From Sphingobium sp. OAS761 (GTDB lineage Bacteria > Pseudomonadota > Alphaproteobacteria > Sphingomonadales > Sphingomonadaceae), in contig NZ_JALJVY010000006.1 of assembly GCF_024168485.1 (NCBI RefSeq), forward strand, positions 216,220 to 280,219: 64,000 bases of DNA. Direction: 5' to 3'. Positions within the stretch are counted from its first letter, which is position 1. The number at the start of each line of letters is the position of its first letter. A program made the position numbers and the translations under genes. Shown in pieces: positions 35,382 through 44,548 of the stretch. The notes beneath the pieces were generated by a model. The model worked only from the letters and a program-made list of their open reading frames with translations. It ran no database searches and was not told the origin of the DNA.

Positions 35382-37679
35382 ATGCGATCCACATCGAAAT
35401 TCATGCTGACGGCGGCGCTGCTTTGCGTTGCCGGACCGGTTTATGCTCAGGCAGATCAGCCCGCCACAGGCGAACGGGCTCAGAGCGGAGGCGTTTCGGA
35501 CATCGTCGTGACCGCCCGCCGTCGCTCGGAAAACATCCAGAATGTGCCGCTGTCGGTTACCGGCATTTCCGCCGACACACTGGAACAACAAAATATCGCC
35601 TCGGTGGACAAGCTTCAGGGCTTTGCGCCCGGCCTCACGATCCGCGCGACATCAGGTCCGACCACCAGCGGCATCCTGGTCAATATTCGCGGCATCGGGG
35701 GCAGCGATTCCACCGGCACGACCGATTATCCGATCGCCACCTATGTCGACGGCGTGCTCATCGCGCGACCCAACGCGGCCATCTTCGATCTGGTCGACCT
35801 GGAGCGAGTGGAGATTCTGCGCGGGCCGCAAGGCACGTTGTTCGGCCGCAATACCACAGGCGGCGCGATCAACATCACGACCAAGCAGCCTTCGCGCGAA
35901 TTCGGAATCGAACAGAAGCTGACCTATGGCACCTATGACCTGTTCAAGGCACGCACGACCGTCGACACGGGCGAGATCGGCAACAGCGGCTTCGCGATCA
36001 AGATGGCCTATTCCCACATAGGGCAGGATGGCTACGTACCCAACAGGATCAAGAACGGGTCCTCTCCCGCAGGCCAGAAGCGCAGCGACGCAGCCTATAT
36101 AGCAATCCATGGCGACGTCAGCGACGCATTCAAGATCGACTTCCGCACCGATTACATGAAGGCGCACAGCACGCCGGTCCTGCAGCAGCTCGCCTATATG
36201 AACCCGCTGCAATATGCCTATTTCTCGCAGTCGCCCGCCTATGGTGGCGATCCGTTGGTGATCACCGACAAAAAGCCCAAAGAGACAGCGATCGCCGACC
36301 AGCCGCGCGGGCGAAACAAGAATTACGGCGGTGCGCTGACGCTGGATTACGAGATCAGCCCGGCGCTGTCACTGAAGTCAATCACCGGCTACCGGAAATT
36401 CTATGAAGCGCAGGCCGTGAGCAACGGCGCACAGGGCGAACTTATGGGGCCGTTGCTGGGCGGCGGGGTCGGGCGGGTTTACCTGTTCGACTATCCGACC
36501 CCTGCCGTGGCCAGGGACCGCGCCTTCACCCAGGAATTCCAGGCCTCCGGTGATCTGGGCGAACTGAACTACGTGCTGGGCCTCTATTATTTCAACGAGC
36601 GCTATGCGAGCAAGACCACGCAGAATTTCACTTATGTCCTTTCGCCGACCGCCGGCCTGAATTTCGTGAATGTCCGCGATTATATCCAGACGTCGAAATC
36701 ATATGCAGCCTTCGGGCAGGTGTCCTACACGCCCGGCTTCGCGCCCGGCCTCGAGCTGACCGGCGGCCTGCGCTACACGCGCGACAAGAAGCAGATCGAG
36801 CAGCACAATCTTTCGAATGGCGCGGCACTGGCGCCCGGCTTCGCGAAAAACGACTGGACCGATCTCAGCTGGACGGCATCGGCCAATTATCGCTTCTCCC
36901 CTGCACTCATGACCTATGCGCGCGTCGCGACCGCCTATCGTGCCGGCGGGTTCGATGCCGGCGGCTCCGGCAATCCCCACGGGTTCGATCCGGAGAAGGT
37001 GAAGTCATACGAAGTCGGCTTCAAGGCGGACGTCATCGATCGCACCCTGCGCGTGAATGCATCAGCCTTCTACACCGACTATAGCGATTTGCAGGTCAGT
37101 CAGTTCGTTGCCGGCACCGGCGGCGGCCGCACCCAGACGGTGAATGCCGGCAAGGCGAATTTCAGCGGCTTCGAACTGGAAATGACGGCCGTGCCGAGCG
37201 ACAATCTGACTGTCAGCGGATCGGTCGGCTATGTCTTCTCCAAATATAAGAGCTATATCTACATCGATCCGACGACCAATCTGCCGATCGATGTCGCCGA
37301 CGAAGTCCATAACCAGCATGTTCCCGACTGGACGGGCAATGTGAACGTCAACTGGGTCGCGGCACGGTTCAACGACAGCAAGCTCAGCCTGAACCTGGGC
37401 TACGAATTCCAAGCTGCGGCCTGGAACTTCCCGCTGGATCGGGTCAACCCCTACAATCCCTTCATCCGGACCAACGCACTCGACAATCTGTCGGCACGTA
37501 TCACATTGGAGGATATCGCACTGGGTGACCGGGCCCGCCTGACGATCCAGGCCTATGGCGAAAATCTGTTCAACCAGGACGTGCGATTCAACGCGGTTGA
37601 TTTCGGTTCGCTCGGCTTTGCCACATTGGCATGGGCCGAGGGTCGGCGGTTCGGCATCACGGCGACAGCTCGCTATTGA
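35382..37679 (+). CDS. TonB-dependent outer-membrane receptor (divergent type)
   Basis: A 765-residue receptor with a signal peptide ending in VYAQA, DIVVTARRR, the plug signature GPQGTLFGRNTTGGAI and a barrel ending in GITATARY. It is shorter than and clearly separate from the three related receptors elsewhere in the window, suggesting a different ligand. The ATG at 35382 follows GAGAGG. It faces the AraC gene divergently and ends in a terminator at 37703-37730, so it is its own transcription unit before the long operon starting at 37852. Confidence 0.93.
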   Translation: MRSTSKFMLTAALLCVAGPVYAQADQPATGERAQSGGVSDIVVTARRRSENIQNVPLSVTGISADTLEQQNIASVDKLQGFAPGLTIRATSGPTTSGILVNIRGIGGSDSTGTTDYPIATYVDGVLIARPNAAIFDLVDLERVEILRGPQGTLFGRNTTGGAINITTKQPSREFGIEQKLTYGTYDLFKARTTVDTGEIGNSGFAIKMAYSHIGQDGYVPNRIKNGSSPAGQKRSDAAYIAIHGDVSDAFKIDFRTDYMKAHSTPVLQQLAYMNPLQYAYFSQSPAYGGDPLVITDKKPKETAIADQPRGRNKNYGGALTLDYEISPALSLKSITGYRKFYEAQAVSNGAQGELMGPLLGGGVGRVYLFDYPTPAVARDRAFTQEFQASGDLGELNYVLGLYYFNERYASKTTQNFTYVLSPTAGLNFVNVRDYIQTSKSYAAFGQVSYTPGFAPGLELTGGLRYTRDKKQIEQHNLSNGAALAPGFAKNDWTDLSWTASANYRFSPALMTYARVATAYRAGGFDAGGSGNPHGFDPEKVKSYEVGFKADVIDRTLRVNASAFYTDYSDLQVSQFVAGTGGGRTQTVNAGKANFSGFELEMTAVPSDNLTVSGSVGYVFSKYKSYIYIDPTTNLPIDVADEVHNQHVPDWTGNVNVNWVAARFNDSKLSLNLGYEFQAAAWNFPLDRVNPYNPFIRTNALDNLSARITLEDIALGDRARLTIQAYGENLFNQDVRFNAVDFGSLGFATLAWAEGRRFGITATARY

Positions 37680-37702
37680 TTCCGAATCGAGCGCAATTGA
37701 AG

Positions 37703-37730
37703 ATGGCCGGAGCAATGTTCCGGCCATTTT
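37703..37730 (+). terminator. Rho-independent terminator after TonB receptor
   Basis: ATGGCCGGA and TCCGGCCAT form a 9-bp stem with a 7-base loop, and the stem runs into four T residues. It starts 24 bases after the receptor stop codon at 37679. Confidence 0.8.
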
Positions 37731-37851
37731 GCGTAGATCATGCGGTAGATTTCATCACAAATCGACGATTGAAGCACAATCGGGACACATACAGGACTGG
37801 CAAGACCGCTGAAGCCCTGTCATTCTCCATCCAGGGATATGAGGATGCAAA

Positions 37852-38895
37852 ATGATGGCAGAGGTGATGCCGCTGGCGCGCGTTCACGGCCCGGGCGACG
37901 TGCGGTTGGACGATGTGCCGGTGCCGCTCCCTGCCGATGGCGAGGTAATTGTCAGGGTTGCGGCCTGCGGGATTTGCGGCAGCGACCTGGGCTATATAGC
38001 GCAGGGCGGGCTCGGCGGGGTCGAACCATTAAGTGAGCCGTTACCCATCGGACATGAATTCGCCGGAACGATCGAAGCGGTGGGACGGGGCGTTTCAGGC
38101 CTGGCGACCGGGCAGCGGGTCGCGGTCAATCCCGATCATGGCTATATTGGCGGGGGCGGACCGGAAGGCGCCATGGCCCCCTTCATCCGCGTTCGGGGCG
38201 CGTCGCTTGGCGAAACGGTCTTTCCGCTCCCTGGTCATGTAAGTTTCGCGCAGGCGGCCCTGGCAGAACCATTGTCAGTGGGCCTTCATGCAATCGAGCG
38301 CCTGGGTATCGCACCGCACGACAAGGTCGCGATACTCGGCGCCGGGCCGATCGGCCTTTGCACCGTGGCGATGCTGCGCAGCATGGGCGCCGAAAAGATC
38401 GCGATATTCGATCGCGTCGAAACGCGCCTGGAACGCGCACGCATATTGGGTGCTGGCCTGGCATGCAACGTCGATCGCCAGCCCATGGTGGAGGCGCTGG
38501 CGGAGTTTCACGGGGCGGGCGAACGCTTTGGCGCGCCTCATGTGGAAACCGATGCGTTCATCGATTGCGCCGGGTCGCCCCAGGCGCTGACACAGGCGTT
38601 CGGCGCCGCAAAATATCGCGCCCGTATCGCCGTCGTGGCGCTTCACAAGAACCCGGTCGCGCTCGACCTGTGGCGAATGATGGCAAACGAGATCTTGATC
38701 ACTGGCTCGATCGCGGTGGACAGGGCCGAAGCCTTTGGCAAAGCTCTGGCCATGATCGCGCGTGAAGGCTCCGCACTGGCTCCGCTCATCAGCCATCATT
38801 TCGACTTCGCCGATTTTCACGAGGCCCTCCGCACCGCTGCCAGTACGGAAGAGTCGGCCAAGGTGATGCTGACCTTCGCGGACAATGCTGCGTGA
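37852..38895 (+). CDS. Zinc-type alcohol dehydrogenase (MDR) lacking structural zinc
   Basis: A 347-residue medium-chain dehydrogenase. Catalytic zinc ligands are visible in GICGSD (Cys) and GHE. The cofactor motif GAGPIGL and the following IFDR indicate NAD. The region that normally holds four structural-zinc cysteines reads NPDHGYIGGGGPEG with none, so the structural zinc is lost. It would oxidise an alcohol or reduce a ketone. It opens the long plus-strand operon; its TGA overlaps the GTG of the sulfotransferase by four bases. The start at 37852 follows GAGGATG. Sorbitol/threonine-dehydrogenase-like proteins share this profile. Confidence 0.85.
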   Translation: MMAEVMPLARVHGPGDVRLDDVPVPLPADGEVIVRVAACGICGSDLGYIAQGGLGGVEPLSEPLPIGHEFAGTIEAVGRGVSGLATGQRVAVNPDHGYIGGGGPEGAMAPFIRVRGASLGETVFPLPGHVSFAQAALAEPLSVGLHAIERLGIAPHDKVAILGAGPIGLCTVAMLRSMGAEKIAIFDRVETRLERARILGAGLACNVDRQPMVEALAEFHGAGERFGAPHVETDAFIDCAGSPQALTQAFGAAKYRARIAVVALHKNPVALDLWRMMANEILITGSIAVDRAEAFGKALAMIAREGSALAPLISHHFDFADFHEALRTAASTEESAKVMLTFADNAA

Positions 38896-40151
38896 CCGCC
38901 TCCGCGGACATCGTCATCGACGATTTGGCCAGCCCACGCCTTACACCCGCAATTATCGCCGCACGAAAAGGCCCGGCGAAATTCGACGAGACCATGGGCG
39001 TGACCGACATCCTGGCCCACGCCAGCGCGCTTACGGACGGACTTACGGATTTCGGCGAGGATACCGGGTTTGGCGAACGTCTGGCCGTGGTGCTGCAATC
39101 CCTGGCGGAGGACGAAGGGCTGACGCGCGGCGGGCGGATCACCATCATCGACCATGCCATCCGCGTCATGGCCAATCGCCTGCGGATCGAGGATCTGGTG
39201 AAGCGCCATCCGGAAATCCTCGAGATCCAAATCGAAAAGCCTGTCATCATCGCAGGGTTGCCGCGATCGGGCACCACCCATCTGGTCAACTGGCTGGCGC
39301 GCGATACGCGGCTGCGCTCGCTGACCCTGTGGGAGTCGGAGGAACCGGTGCCCGCCGCGCCCCCTCCCCCGCCGGGCGAACCGGACCCGCGCGCACTGCG
39401 CACCGCCGAATTCTGGGGGCATTTCGAATCCATGCTGCCGCACATGGCGGCGATGCATGGCATGGAAGCGAGCTCGATCCATGAGGATAATGAGCTGCTT
39501 TACATGGACCTCAACTGCTACAGCTGGGAATTCCAGACGCGCATTCCGCGCTGGATCGACCATTATTTCGCGCATGATCGCACCGGCAGCTATCTTTACG
39601 AGAAGAAGGTGCTGCAGGTACTGACCTGGTATCGCGGCCCGGCGCGCTGGATATTGAAGTCGCCGCAACACATGGAAAACCTGGCACCGCTCAAGGCGGC
39701 CTTCCCCGACGCGACGCTGGTCATCACCCATCGCGATCCGGTCGCGGTATTGCGGTCGCTGACGACGATGCTGAGTTATTGCGATCGCATCCGCCGCGAC
39801 CCGGTCGATCCGCCGGGGCTGGCGCGGCACTGGGCCGCGCGCATCGAACGCCTGCTGCGGGCCTGCATCGACCAGCGGGACGCCTGGGGGCAGGATCAGT
39901 CGATGGACGTGATGTTCCACGATTATATGGCCGATCAGGAAGGCACGATGCGACGCGTCTATGATCTCGCTGGGCTGCCGATGACCGCGGAGGCGGAGGG
40001 TGCGCTCCTCGGCTATCTCGACGAAAATCCGCGCCATGCCCATGGCCGCATACTCTACGATCTGGAGGGCGTGTTCGACGTCGACGTCGCTGCGCTGCGC
40101 GACCGCTTCGCCTTTTACTTTGACCGCTTTCCCGTCAGGCAGGAGGATTGA
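38892..40151 (+). CDS. Sulfotransferase-family protein
   Basis: A 419-residue PAPS-type sulfotransferase. The phosphosulfate-binding loop GLPRSGTTH is at residues 122-130, followed by WILKSPQH and ITHRDP further on, as in the 31328 protein. It is distantly related to that one. The start is GTG at 38892 within a four-base overlap with the MDR gene. Co-translation with an alcohol dehydrogenase and DUF1214 protein suggests the sulfate group is added to, or removed from, the same alcohol-bearing metabolite. Family members of unknown acceptor are common, so the enzyme activity is inferred. Confidence 0.82.
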   Translation: MTASADIVIDDLASPRLTPAIIAARKGPAKFDETMGVTDILAHASALTDGLTDFGEDTGFGERLAVVLQSLAEDEGLTRGGRITIIDHAIRVMANRLRIEDLVKRHPEILEIQIEKPVIIAGLPRSGTTHLVNWLARDTRLRSLTLWESEEPVPAAPPPPPGEPDPRALRTAEFWGHFESMLPHMAAMHGMEASSIHEDNELLYMDLNCYSWEFQTRIPRWIDHYFAHDRTGSYLYEKKVLQVLTWYRGPARWILKSPQHMENLAPLKAAFPDATLVITHRDPVAVLRSLTTMLSYCDRIRRDPVDPPGLARHWAARIERLLRACIDQRDAWGQDQSMDVMFHDYMADQEGTMRRVYDLAGLPMTAEAEGALLGYLDENPRHAHGRILYDLEGVFDVDVAALRDRFAFYFDRFPVRQED

Positions 40152-40153
40152 GA

Positions 40154-41395
40154 ATGGCGCTCGACACCGTTGCGGACGAGGCGTCCGAGCGCCTTCTTTC
40201 CGGCGCTGCGTGGGAAGACTTCTGCGAAACGTTGAAGGTCGCCGGCCGGATGATCGACCGGTTCGGGGATGAGCCGTCCGACCTTGATCGGGCGGAATTC
40301 TATCGCTTTCTAACTCGCCTGACCCGGTCGGGGCTGGAACGGCTGGTCGAAAATGGCGAGCCGACGCGGCCCCGTCTGCGCGACATGGTCTGGCGGCAGT
40401 CGATCAATTTCCAGACCGTCGATCAGGACCATCTGATGTGCCAGTTCGACGAGGCGCGCGATTACCGCATCACCGGCACGCGCGGCACCATCCCCTATTT
40501 CGTGATGGCAGTGCTGACCGCGCCCGCGCCCGCAGATCCGGGCGCACGGGACTGGGCGCCGCTGGGCGTGGGGGGCTTGGAGCAGTTCGATCCATCCAAC
40601 CTCAAGACCACCGGCTTCCTCGCCAGCCAGCAATTGCAGATCGCCGAGGATGACACGTTCGAGATCATCCTGTCGCAACAGGACCCGGGCGCCGGCAAGA
40701 CATGGCTGAAGTTGGAGCCCGACACCAACTGCATCCTGATCCGCTTCGTCTGGACCGACCGCGCCATGCAGACAGCACCGGCGATGACCATCGAACGCAT
40801 GGACGGCGCCACGCCCGAGCCGCTGACCCCGAAGCTGATGGCCGACAATCTCGCCTGGGCGGCGCAGAATGTGCTGGGCTATGCCGAACTGGTTCGCAAC
40901 TGGTGGCAGGGCAATCAGGGCAATTTTTCCGCGAAACTGAACCGGCTGGATTTCAGCCGCGCGCAATATCTGTCCAACGGCGGGGTGCCCGACCGGCATG
41001 TCGCCTTCGGTGGATGGGAGAAGGGGCTGGACGAGGCGCTGGTGCTCGAATTCACCCCTCCCCCCTGCGAATATTGGAACTTCCAGATCTGCAACATCTG
41101 GCAGGAAAATCTCGACACGTTCGAGGACGGCAATGGCTGGGTGAACAACAGTCGCTTCGCTGCCGAACCCGACGGCCGTGTGCGTATCGTCATTGCCGAG
41201 CGCGATCCTGGCATCGGCGCGAACTGGGTCAACAGCTTCGGCCATGACAAGGGGCAATGGGGCCTGCGCTTCGTGCAGACGCAGGTGACGCCGTCCGTGA
41301 AACTATGGCGCCTGCCGCTGCAATCACTAGAGCGCGAGGGTGCCGCCGTGCTTGATCCGGAAACCGCCGTCGACACCGGCCAGTTCGTGGACTGA
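40154..41395 (+). CDS. DUF1214-type protein of unknown function
   Basis: A 413-residue protein. The last 100 residues, with W-N-F-Q-I-C-N-I-W, R-I-V-I-A and W-G-L-R-F, resemble DUF1214 domains, which often accompany DUF1254. There is no signal peptide, unlike many DUF1254/1214 proteins. I cannot name a reaction. The ATG at 40154 has AGGAGG seven bases before it, which decides against the TTG at 40148. It lies two bases after the sulfotransferase stop and five before the VOC start, so it belongs firmly to the operon. Confidence 0.65.
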   Translation: MALDTVADEASERLLSGAAWEDFCETLKVAGRMIDRFGDEPSDLDRAEFYRFLTRLTRSGLERLVENGEPTRPRLRDMVWRQSINFQTVDQDHLMCQFDEARDYRITGTRGTIPYFVMAVLTAPAPADPGARDWAPLGVGGLEQFDPSNLKTTGFLASQQLQIAEDDTFEIILSQQDPGAGKTWLKLEPDTNCILIRFVWTDRAMQTAPAMTIERMDGATPEPLTPKLMADNLAWAAQNVLGYAELVRNWWQGNQGNFSAKLNRLDFSRAQYLSNGGVPDRHVAFGGWEKGLDEALVLEFTPPPCEYWNFQICNIWQENLDTFEDGNGWVNNSRFAAEPDGRVRIVIAERDPGIGANWVNSFGHDKGQWGLRFVQTQVTPSVKLWRLPLQSLEREGAAVLDPETAVDTGQFVD

Positions 41396-41400
41396 ACGCC

Positions 41401-41814
41401 ATGCCCGTAAAGACCCTGGACCATGTGAACATCCGCACGCCCGACGTGCCCGCAACCGCGGCGTTCTTCCGCGACATATTGGGGCTGGAGGCGCGCGCCG
41501 CTCCGGGCGCCGAACATATCGACAAGGGGTGCTGGATCCACGATCCCGCCGGTCATCCGATCATCCATATCGGGCCCGTGAAGGCACGCTATCCCAGCGA
41601 CGACACCACGCCGTTCACCGCTGCGCGCGGCAGCGGGGCCGTCCATCATGTCGCGCTGGAGTGCGACGACCTGCCGGACATGCTGGCGCGGCTGGAACGG
41701 GCGGGGCGGCCGGTATCGCGGGTCGATTTTGACGCAGCCAATCTGGTGCAACTGTTCGTCGAGGAAGAGAATGGCGTGCTGCTGGAACTGAATTTCCGCT
41801 CGGCCGCGACCTGA
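41401..41814 (+). CDS. VOC-superfamily protein (glyoxalase-like)
   Basis: A 137-residue VOC protein with the full ligand set: His in DHVNIRT, His in VHHVALE and Glu in LLELNF. That arrangement is typical of metal-dependent glyoxalase or fosfomycin-resistance-like proteins. It opens KTLDHVNIRTPDVPATAAFF. It is different from the 130-residue set at 1484, 12165 and 57083. Its TGA overlaps the next ATG by one base. The role is likely isomerisation or C-C cleavage of an operon intermediate. Confidence 0.85.
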   Translation: MPVKTLDHVNIRTPDVPATAAFFRDILGLEARAAPGAEHIDKGCWIHDPAGHPIIHIGPVKARYPSDDTTPFTAARGSGAVHHVALECDDLPDMLARLERAGRPVSRVDFDAANLVQLFVEEENGVLLELNFRSAAT

Positions 41815-42674
41815 TGCTGTCCACCGACCTCGTCCTTTCCGGCCCGCCCTTCGTGCATCTGCCATTGCTCGACCGGATGGCGCCCGCGCGTGACGCGGGC
41901 TTCACCGGCATGTCACTGATGCCCGGCGACGTCTGGGGACTGGAAAGGCAGGGCATGGCTGCATCCGACATCGCCGCTCGGATGGCGGATCACGGCCTGT
42001 CCGTGATGGAGATCGACTGCACCGCCTGCTGGTTGCCCGCGCACCGGGTCGCAGGAGACGATGCGCCGATGGCGACGCTGCTGCGGTCCTTGACCCCCGA
42101 GCGTGTCGTGGAGACGGCGGCACGCATCGGCGCGCCCTCCCTCACGGTGGTCGAGATGATGGGCATGACCCCATCGCTGGACGAAGCGGCCGAAGCTTTC
42201 GCCCATGTCTGCGACCTCGCCGCCGGCCATGGCTTGAGGGCGCATATCGAGTTTCTGCCATTCGGCGGCATTCCCGATCTGGCGACCGCATGGGCGATCG
42301 TGCAGGCGGCAGGATGCGCCAATGGCGGGCTGACGCTGGACAGCTGGCACTTCTTCCGCAGCGGCTCCAGCCTGGAATTGCTGCGCAGCATTCCGGGCGA
42401 TCGCATCCATACGGTGCAGATCAACGACGCGCCTACACGGGCAAGCGACGACCTGATGCGCGAAACGATGAACGGACGGATGCTGCCAGGCACTGGCAGT
42501 TTCGATCTGCCCGGATTCATCGCGGCGATCGACGCGACCGGTTCCACGGCGCCGCTTTCGGTTGAAATATTTTCGAGCGAACTGGCGCAACAACCCATGG
42601 CTGACGCGATCCGGGACTGGGCCGGTTCCGCGCTGTCGGTTGTGGCGCAAGCAAGGAAAGAAGCAAGAACATGA
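41814..42674 (+). CDS. Sugar phosphate isomerase/epimerase-like TIM barrel
   Basis: A 286-residue xylose-isomerase-like TIM barrel with the metal set E146 (HIEFLPF), D176/H179 (LDSWH), H199 (IHTVQIND) and E251 (VEIFS). Related to 6061-6855. It is coupled by one base to the VOC gene before it and by four bases to the Gfo/Idh/MocA gene after it. A TIM-barrel isomerase beside a Gfo/Idh/MocA dehydrogenase is the usual pairing in 3-keto-glycoside and inositol catabolism. It suggests that a cyclic polyol or glycosylated substrate is handled here. Confidence 0.85.
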   Translation: MLSTDLVLSGPPFVHLPLLDRMAPARDAGFTGMSLMPGDVWGLERQGMAASDIAARMADHGLSVMEIDCTACWLPAHRVAGDDAPMATLLRSLTPERVVETAARIGAPSLTVVEMMGMTPSLDEAAEAFAHVCDLAAGHGLRAHIEFLPFGGIPDLATAWAIVQAAGCANGGLTLDSWHFFRSGSSLELLRSIPGDRIHTVQINDAPTRASDDLMRETMNGRMLPGTGSFDLPGFIAAIDATGSTAPLSVEIFSSELAQQPMADAIRDWAGSALSVVAQARKEART

Positions 42675-43795
42675 GCGACAATCAGCCGATCGGCGCAGTG
42701 GTGGTGGGCACGGGCTTTGGCCTGTTCACCCATGTCCGCGCCCTGCGCGATGCCGGGTTCCAGGTGCACGCAATCGTCGGCCGGAACCGGGAGCGAACCG
42801 CACAGCGCGCCGCGCCGCTGGGCATTCCGCTCGCTTCGGACGATCTGGAACAGGTGCTAGCGGATGAGCCCGCGATCAGACTGGTCACGGTCGCAACGCC
42901 GCCCCACGCCCATTACACGCCGGTCATGCAGGCGATTGCCGCCGGGCGGGCGGTGATGTGCGAAAAACCCTTCGCAAGGGATCTGACGCAGGCCCGCGAG
43001 ATGCTGGCCGCGGCGGAACAGGCGGGCGTGGTTCACGCGCTGGGCGCGGAATTCCGGTTCGACAGCGCGCAGGCATTGCTGCGCCGGGTCGTCAAGGACG
43101 GGATGATCGGCGATCCGCTGATGTTCAGCCGGCTTTATCAGCAGCCCGGCGAAGGCGAGGACGAACCGCTGGCGGACTGGTGGACGGACGTCGCGCAAGG
43201 GGGTGGCTTCCTTGGTGCGTTCGGCACCCACATGATCGATCAGGTGCTGTCCACCATCGGGCCGATCAGGGTGGTCAGCGCCATCCTGCACAAGCTGACC
43301 ACCACGCGGCCAAGCATGACATCGGATGATTATTATAACGTTCAGTTCATCGCCGAAAATGGCTGTCGCGGAGTGATCGAGGCCGCCATGAGCTTCCCCG
43401 GCCCGTTCGTGATGGCGACCAAGGTTGCAGGGTCTGCCGGCGCGGCGTGGATCCAGTCGGGCGCGGCTTTCGGTGACCCGGAAGAAGTGTGGGTGAGGGA
43501 CCCGGAAGGCGCACGCCAGATTGCCATGCCGTCCGAACTCGTCAATCCCGCCCCCGAACCCTTCGCGATCAAGGAACTGATCCAGACGGAAATGGACCGT
43601 TGGCATACGCAGGGTTTCGACGTCGCACCCTATGCCAAGCTGTTCGGGCAGATGAAGGCCCGGATGCTGGGCCGGCCTGCGCCCCTGCCCGATCCGGGCG
43701 GTGATTTTCGCGACGCGGCCGCCGGACAGGCTGTGCTGGACGCCTGCCGCCTGTCGGCAGCGCAAGGCCGATGGGTGGAGGTGGAGGCGGTATGA
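42671..43795 (+). CDS. Gfo/Idh/MocA-family oxidoreductase
   Basis: A 374-residue NAD(P)-dependent dehydrogenase. The Rossmann motif VVGTGFG is near residues 11-17, and the catalytic E-K-P motif (MCEKPF) has Lys at residue 99. The FGTHMIDQ block carries the catalytic His. The family oxidises sugar or polyol hydroxyls. Starts and stops overlap both neighbours by four bases. Together with the TIM barrel it may form a ketone then cleave or isomerise it. Contrast the second Gfo/Idh/MocA protein at 55226-56362, which lacks the Lys. Confidence 0.87.
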   Translation: MSDNQPIGAVVVGTGFGLFTHVRALRDAGFQVHAIVGRNRERTAQRAAPLGIPLASDDLEQVLADEPAIRLVTVATPPHAHYTPVMQAIAAGRAVMCEKPFARDLTQAREMLAAAEQAGVVHALGAEFRFDSAQALLRRVVKDGMIGDPLMFSRLYQQPGEGEDEPLADWWTDVAQGGGFLGAFGTHMIDQVLSTIGPIRVVSAILHKLTTTRPSMTSDDYYNVQFIAENGCRGVIEAAMSFPGPFVMATKVAGSAGAAWIQSGAAFGDPEEVWVRDPEGARQIAMPSELVNPAPEPFAIKELIQTEMDRWHTQGFDVAPYAKLFGQMKARMLGRPAPLPDPGGDFRDAAAGQAVLDACRLSAAQGRWVEVEAV

Positions 43796-44544
43796 CCAGC
43801 ATCACGCATGATTATGACGGCGCGCACGTGCTGGTGACCGGCGGCACCAGCGGCATCGGTGCGGCGACGGCAGCGGCCTATCGCGATGCGGGCGCGCTGG
43901 TGACGATCACGGGCACGCGCGGCTACGCGGCCGACTATGACGACGACCTGTCAGGCTACCGCTATCTGCGCATGGATGTGGAGGATGGCGAGAGCATCGA
44001 TGCAGTGGCCGCCGCCCTCCCCCGGCTCGACATCCTCGTCAACAATGCCGGCATGGCGCTGCCCAGCATCGGTCTCGACGAATATGAGCCCGATGTCTTC
44101 GCCCGCGCCGTCAACATGCTGCTGGTCGGCGCGTTCCGCATGGCGCGGCGTACGGTCGACCTGCTGGCGCAAAGCGGCCTGCCGGGCGGCGGGTCGGTTG
44201 TCGGCATCGCATCGATGAGCAGCTATTTCGGCATCCCGATCGTCCCCGGCTATGGCGCGGCCAAGACCGGGCTTGTCGGCCTCACCCGCACATTGGCGGT
44301 CGAATGGGGACCGCGCGGCGTGCGCGTCAATGCGGTCGCGGCCGGCATCACGCGCAGCCGGATGACGGCGGGCACCTTCGCATCGGAAGAATGGACCGCG
44401 CCTACGTTAGCCCGCACGCCGCTTGGTCGACTGGGCGAGCCGGAGGACATTGCCGGCGCCATCCTGTTCCTGACCAGCCCGGCCGCCGCCTGGATCACCG
44501 GACAGACACTGCCGGTCGACGGCGGATATACGGTGTCGGGATAA
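43792..44544 (+). CDS. SDR oxidoreductase
   Basis: A 250-residue SDR with TGGTSGIG at residues 16-23, NNAG intact, S in GIASMSS and YGAAK. The ATG at 43792 overlaps the preceding TGA by four bases; an in-frame upstream start would encode only glycines. The strand-two end TGTRG suggests NADP. It sits inside the operon, four bases before the SnoaL gene. Many SDRs of this shape act on 3-keto or hydroxy groups of cyclic compounds, but the specificity cannot be read. Confidence 0.88.
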   Translation: MTSITHDYDGAHVLVTGGTSGIGAATAAAYRDAGALVTITGTRGYAADYDDDLSGYRYLRMDVEDGESIDAVAAALPRLDILVNNAGMALPSIGLDEYEPDVFARAVNMLLVGAFRMARRTVDLLAQSGLPGGGSVVGIASMSSYFGIPIVPGYGAAKTGLVGLTRTLAVEWGPRGVRVNAVAAGITRSRMTAGTFASEEWTAPTLARTPLGRLGEPEDIAGAILFLTSPAAAWITGQTLPVDGGYTVSG

Positions 44545-44548
44545 GATA

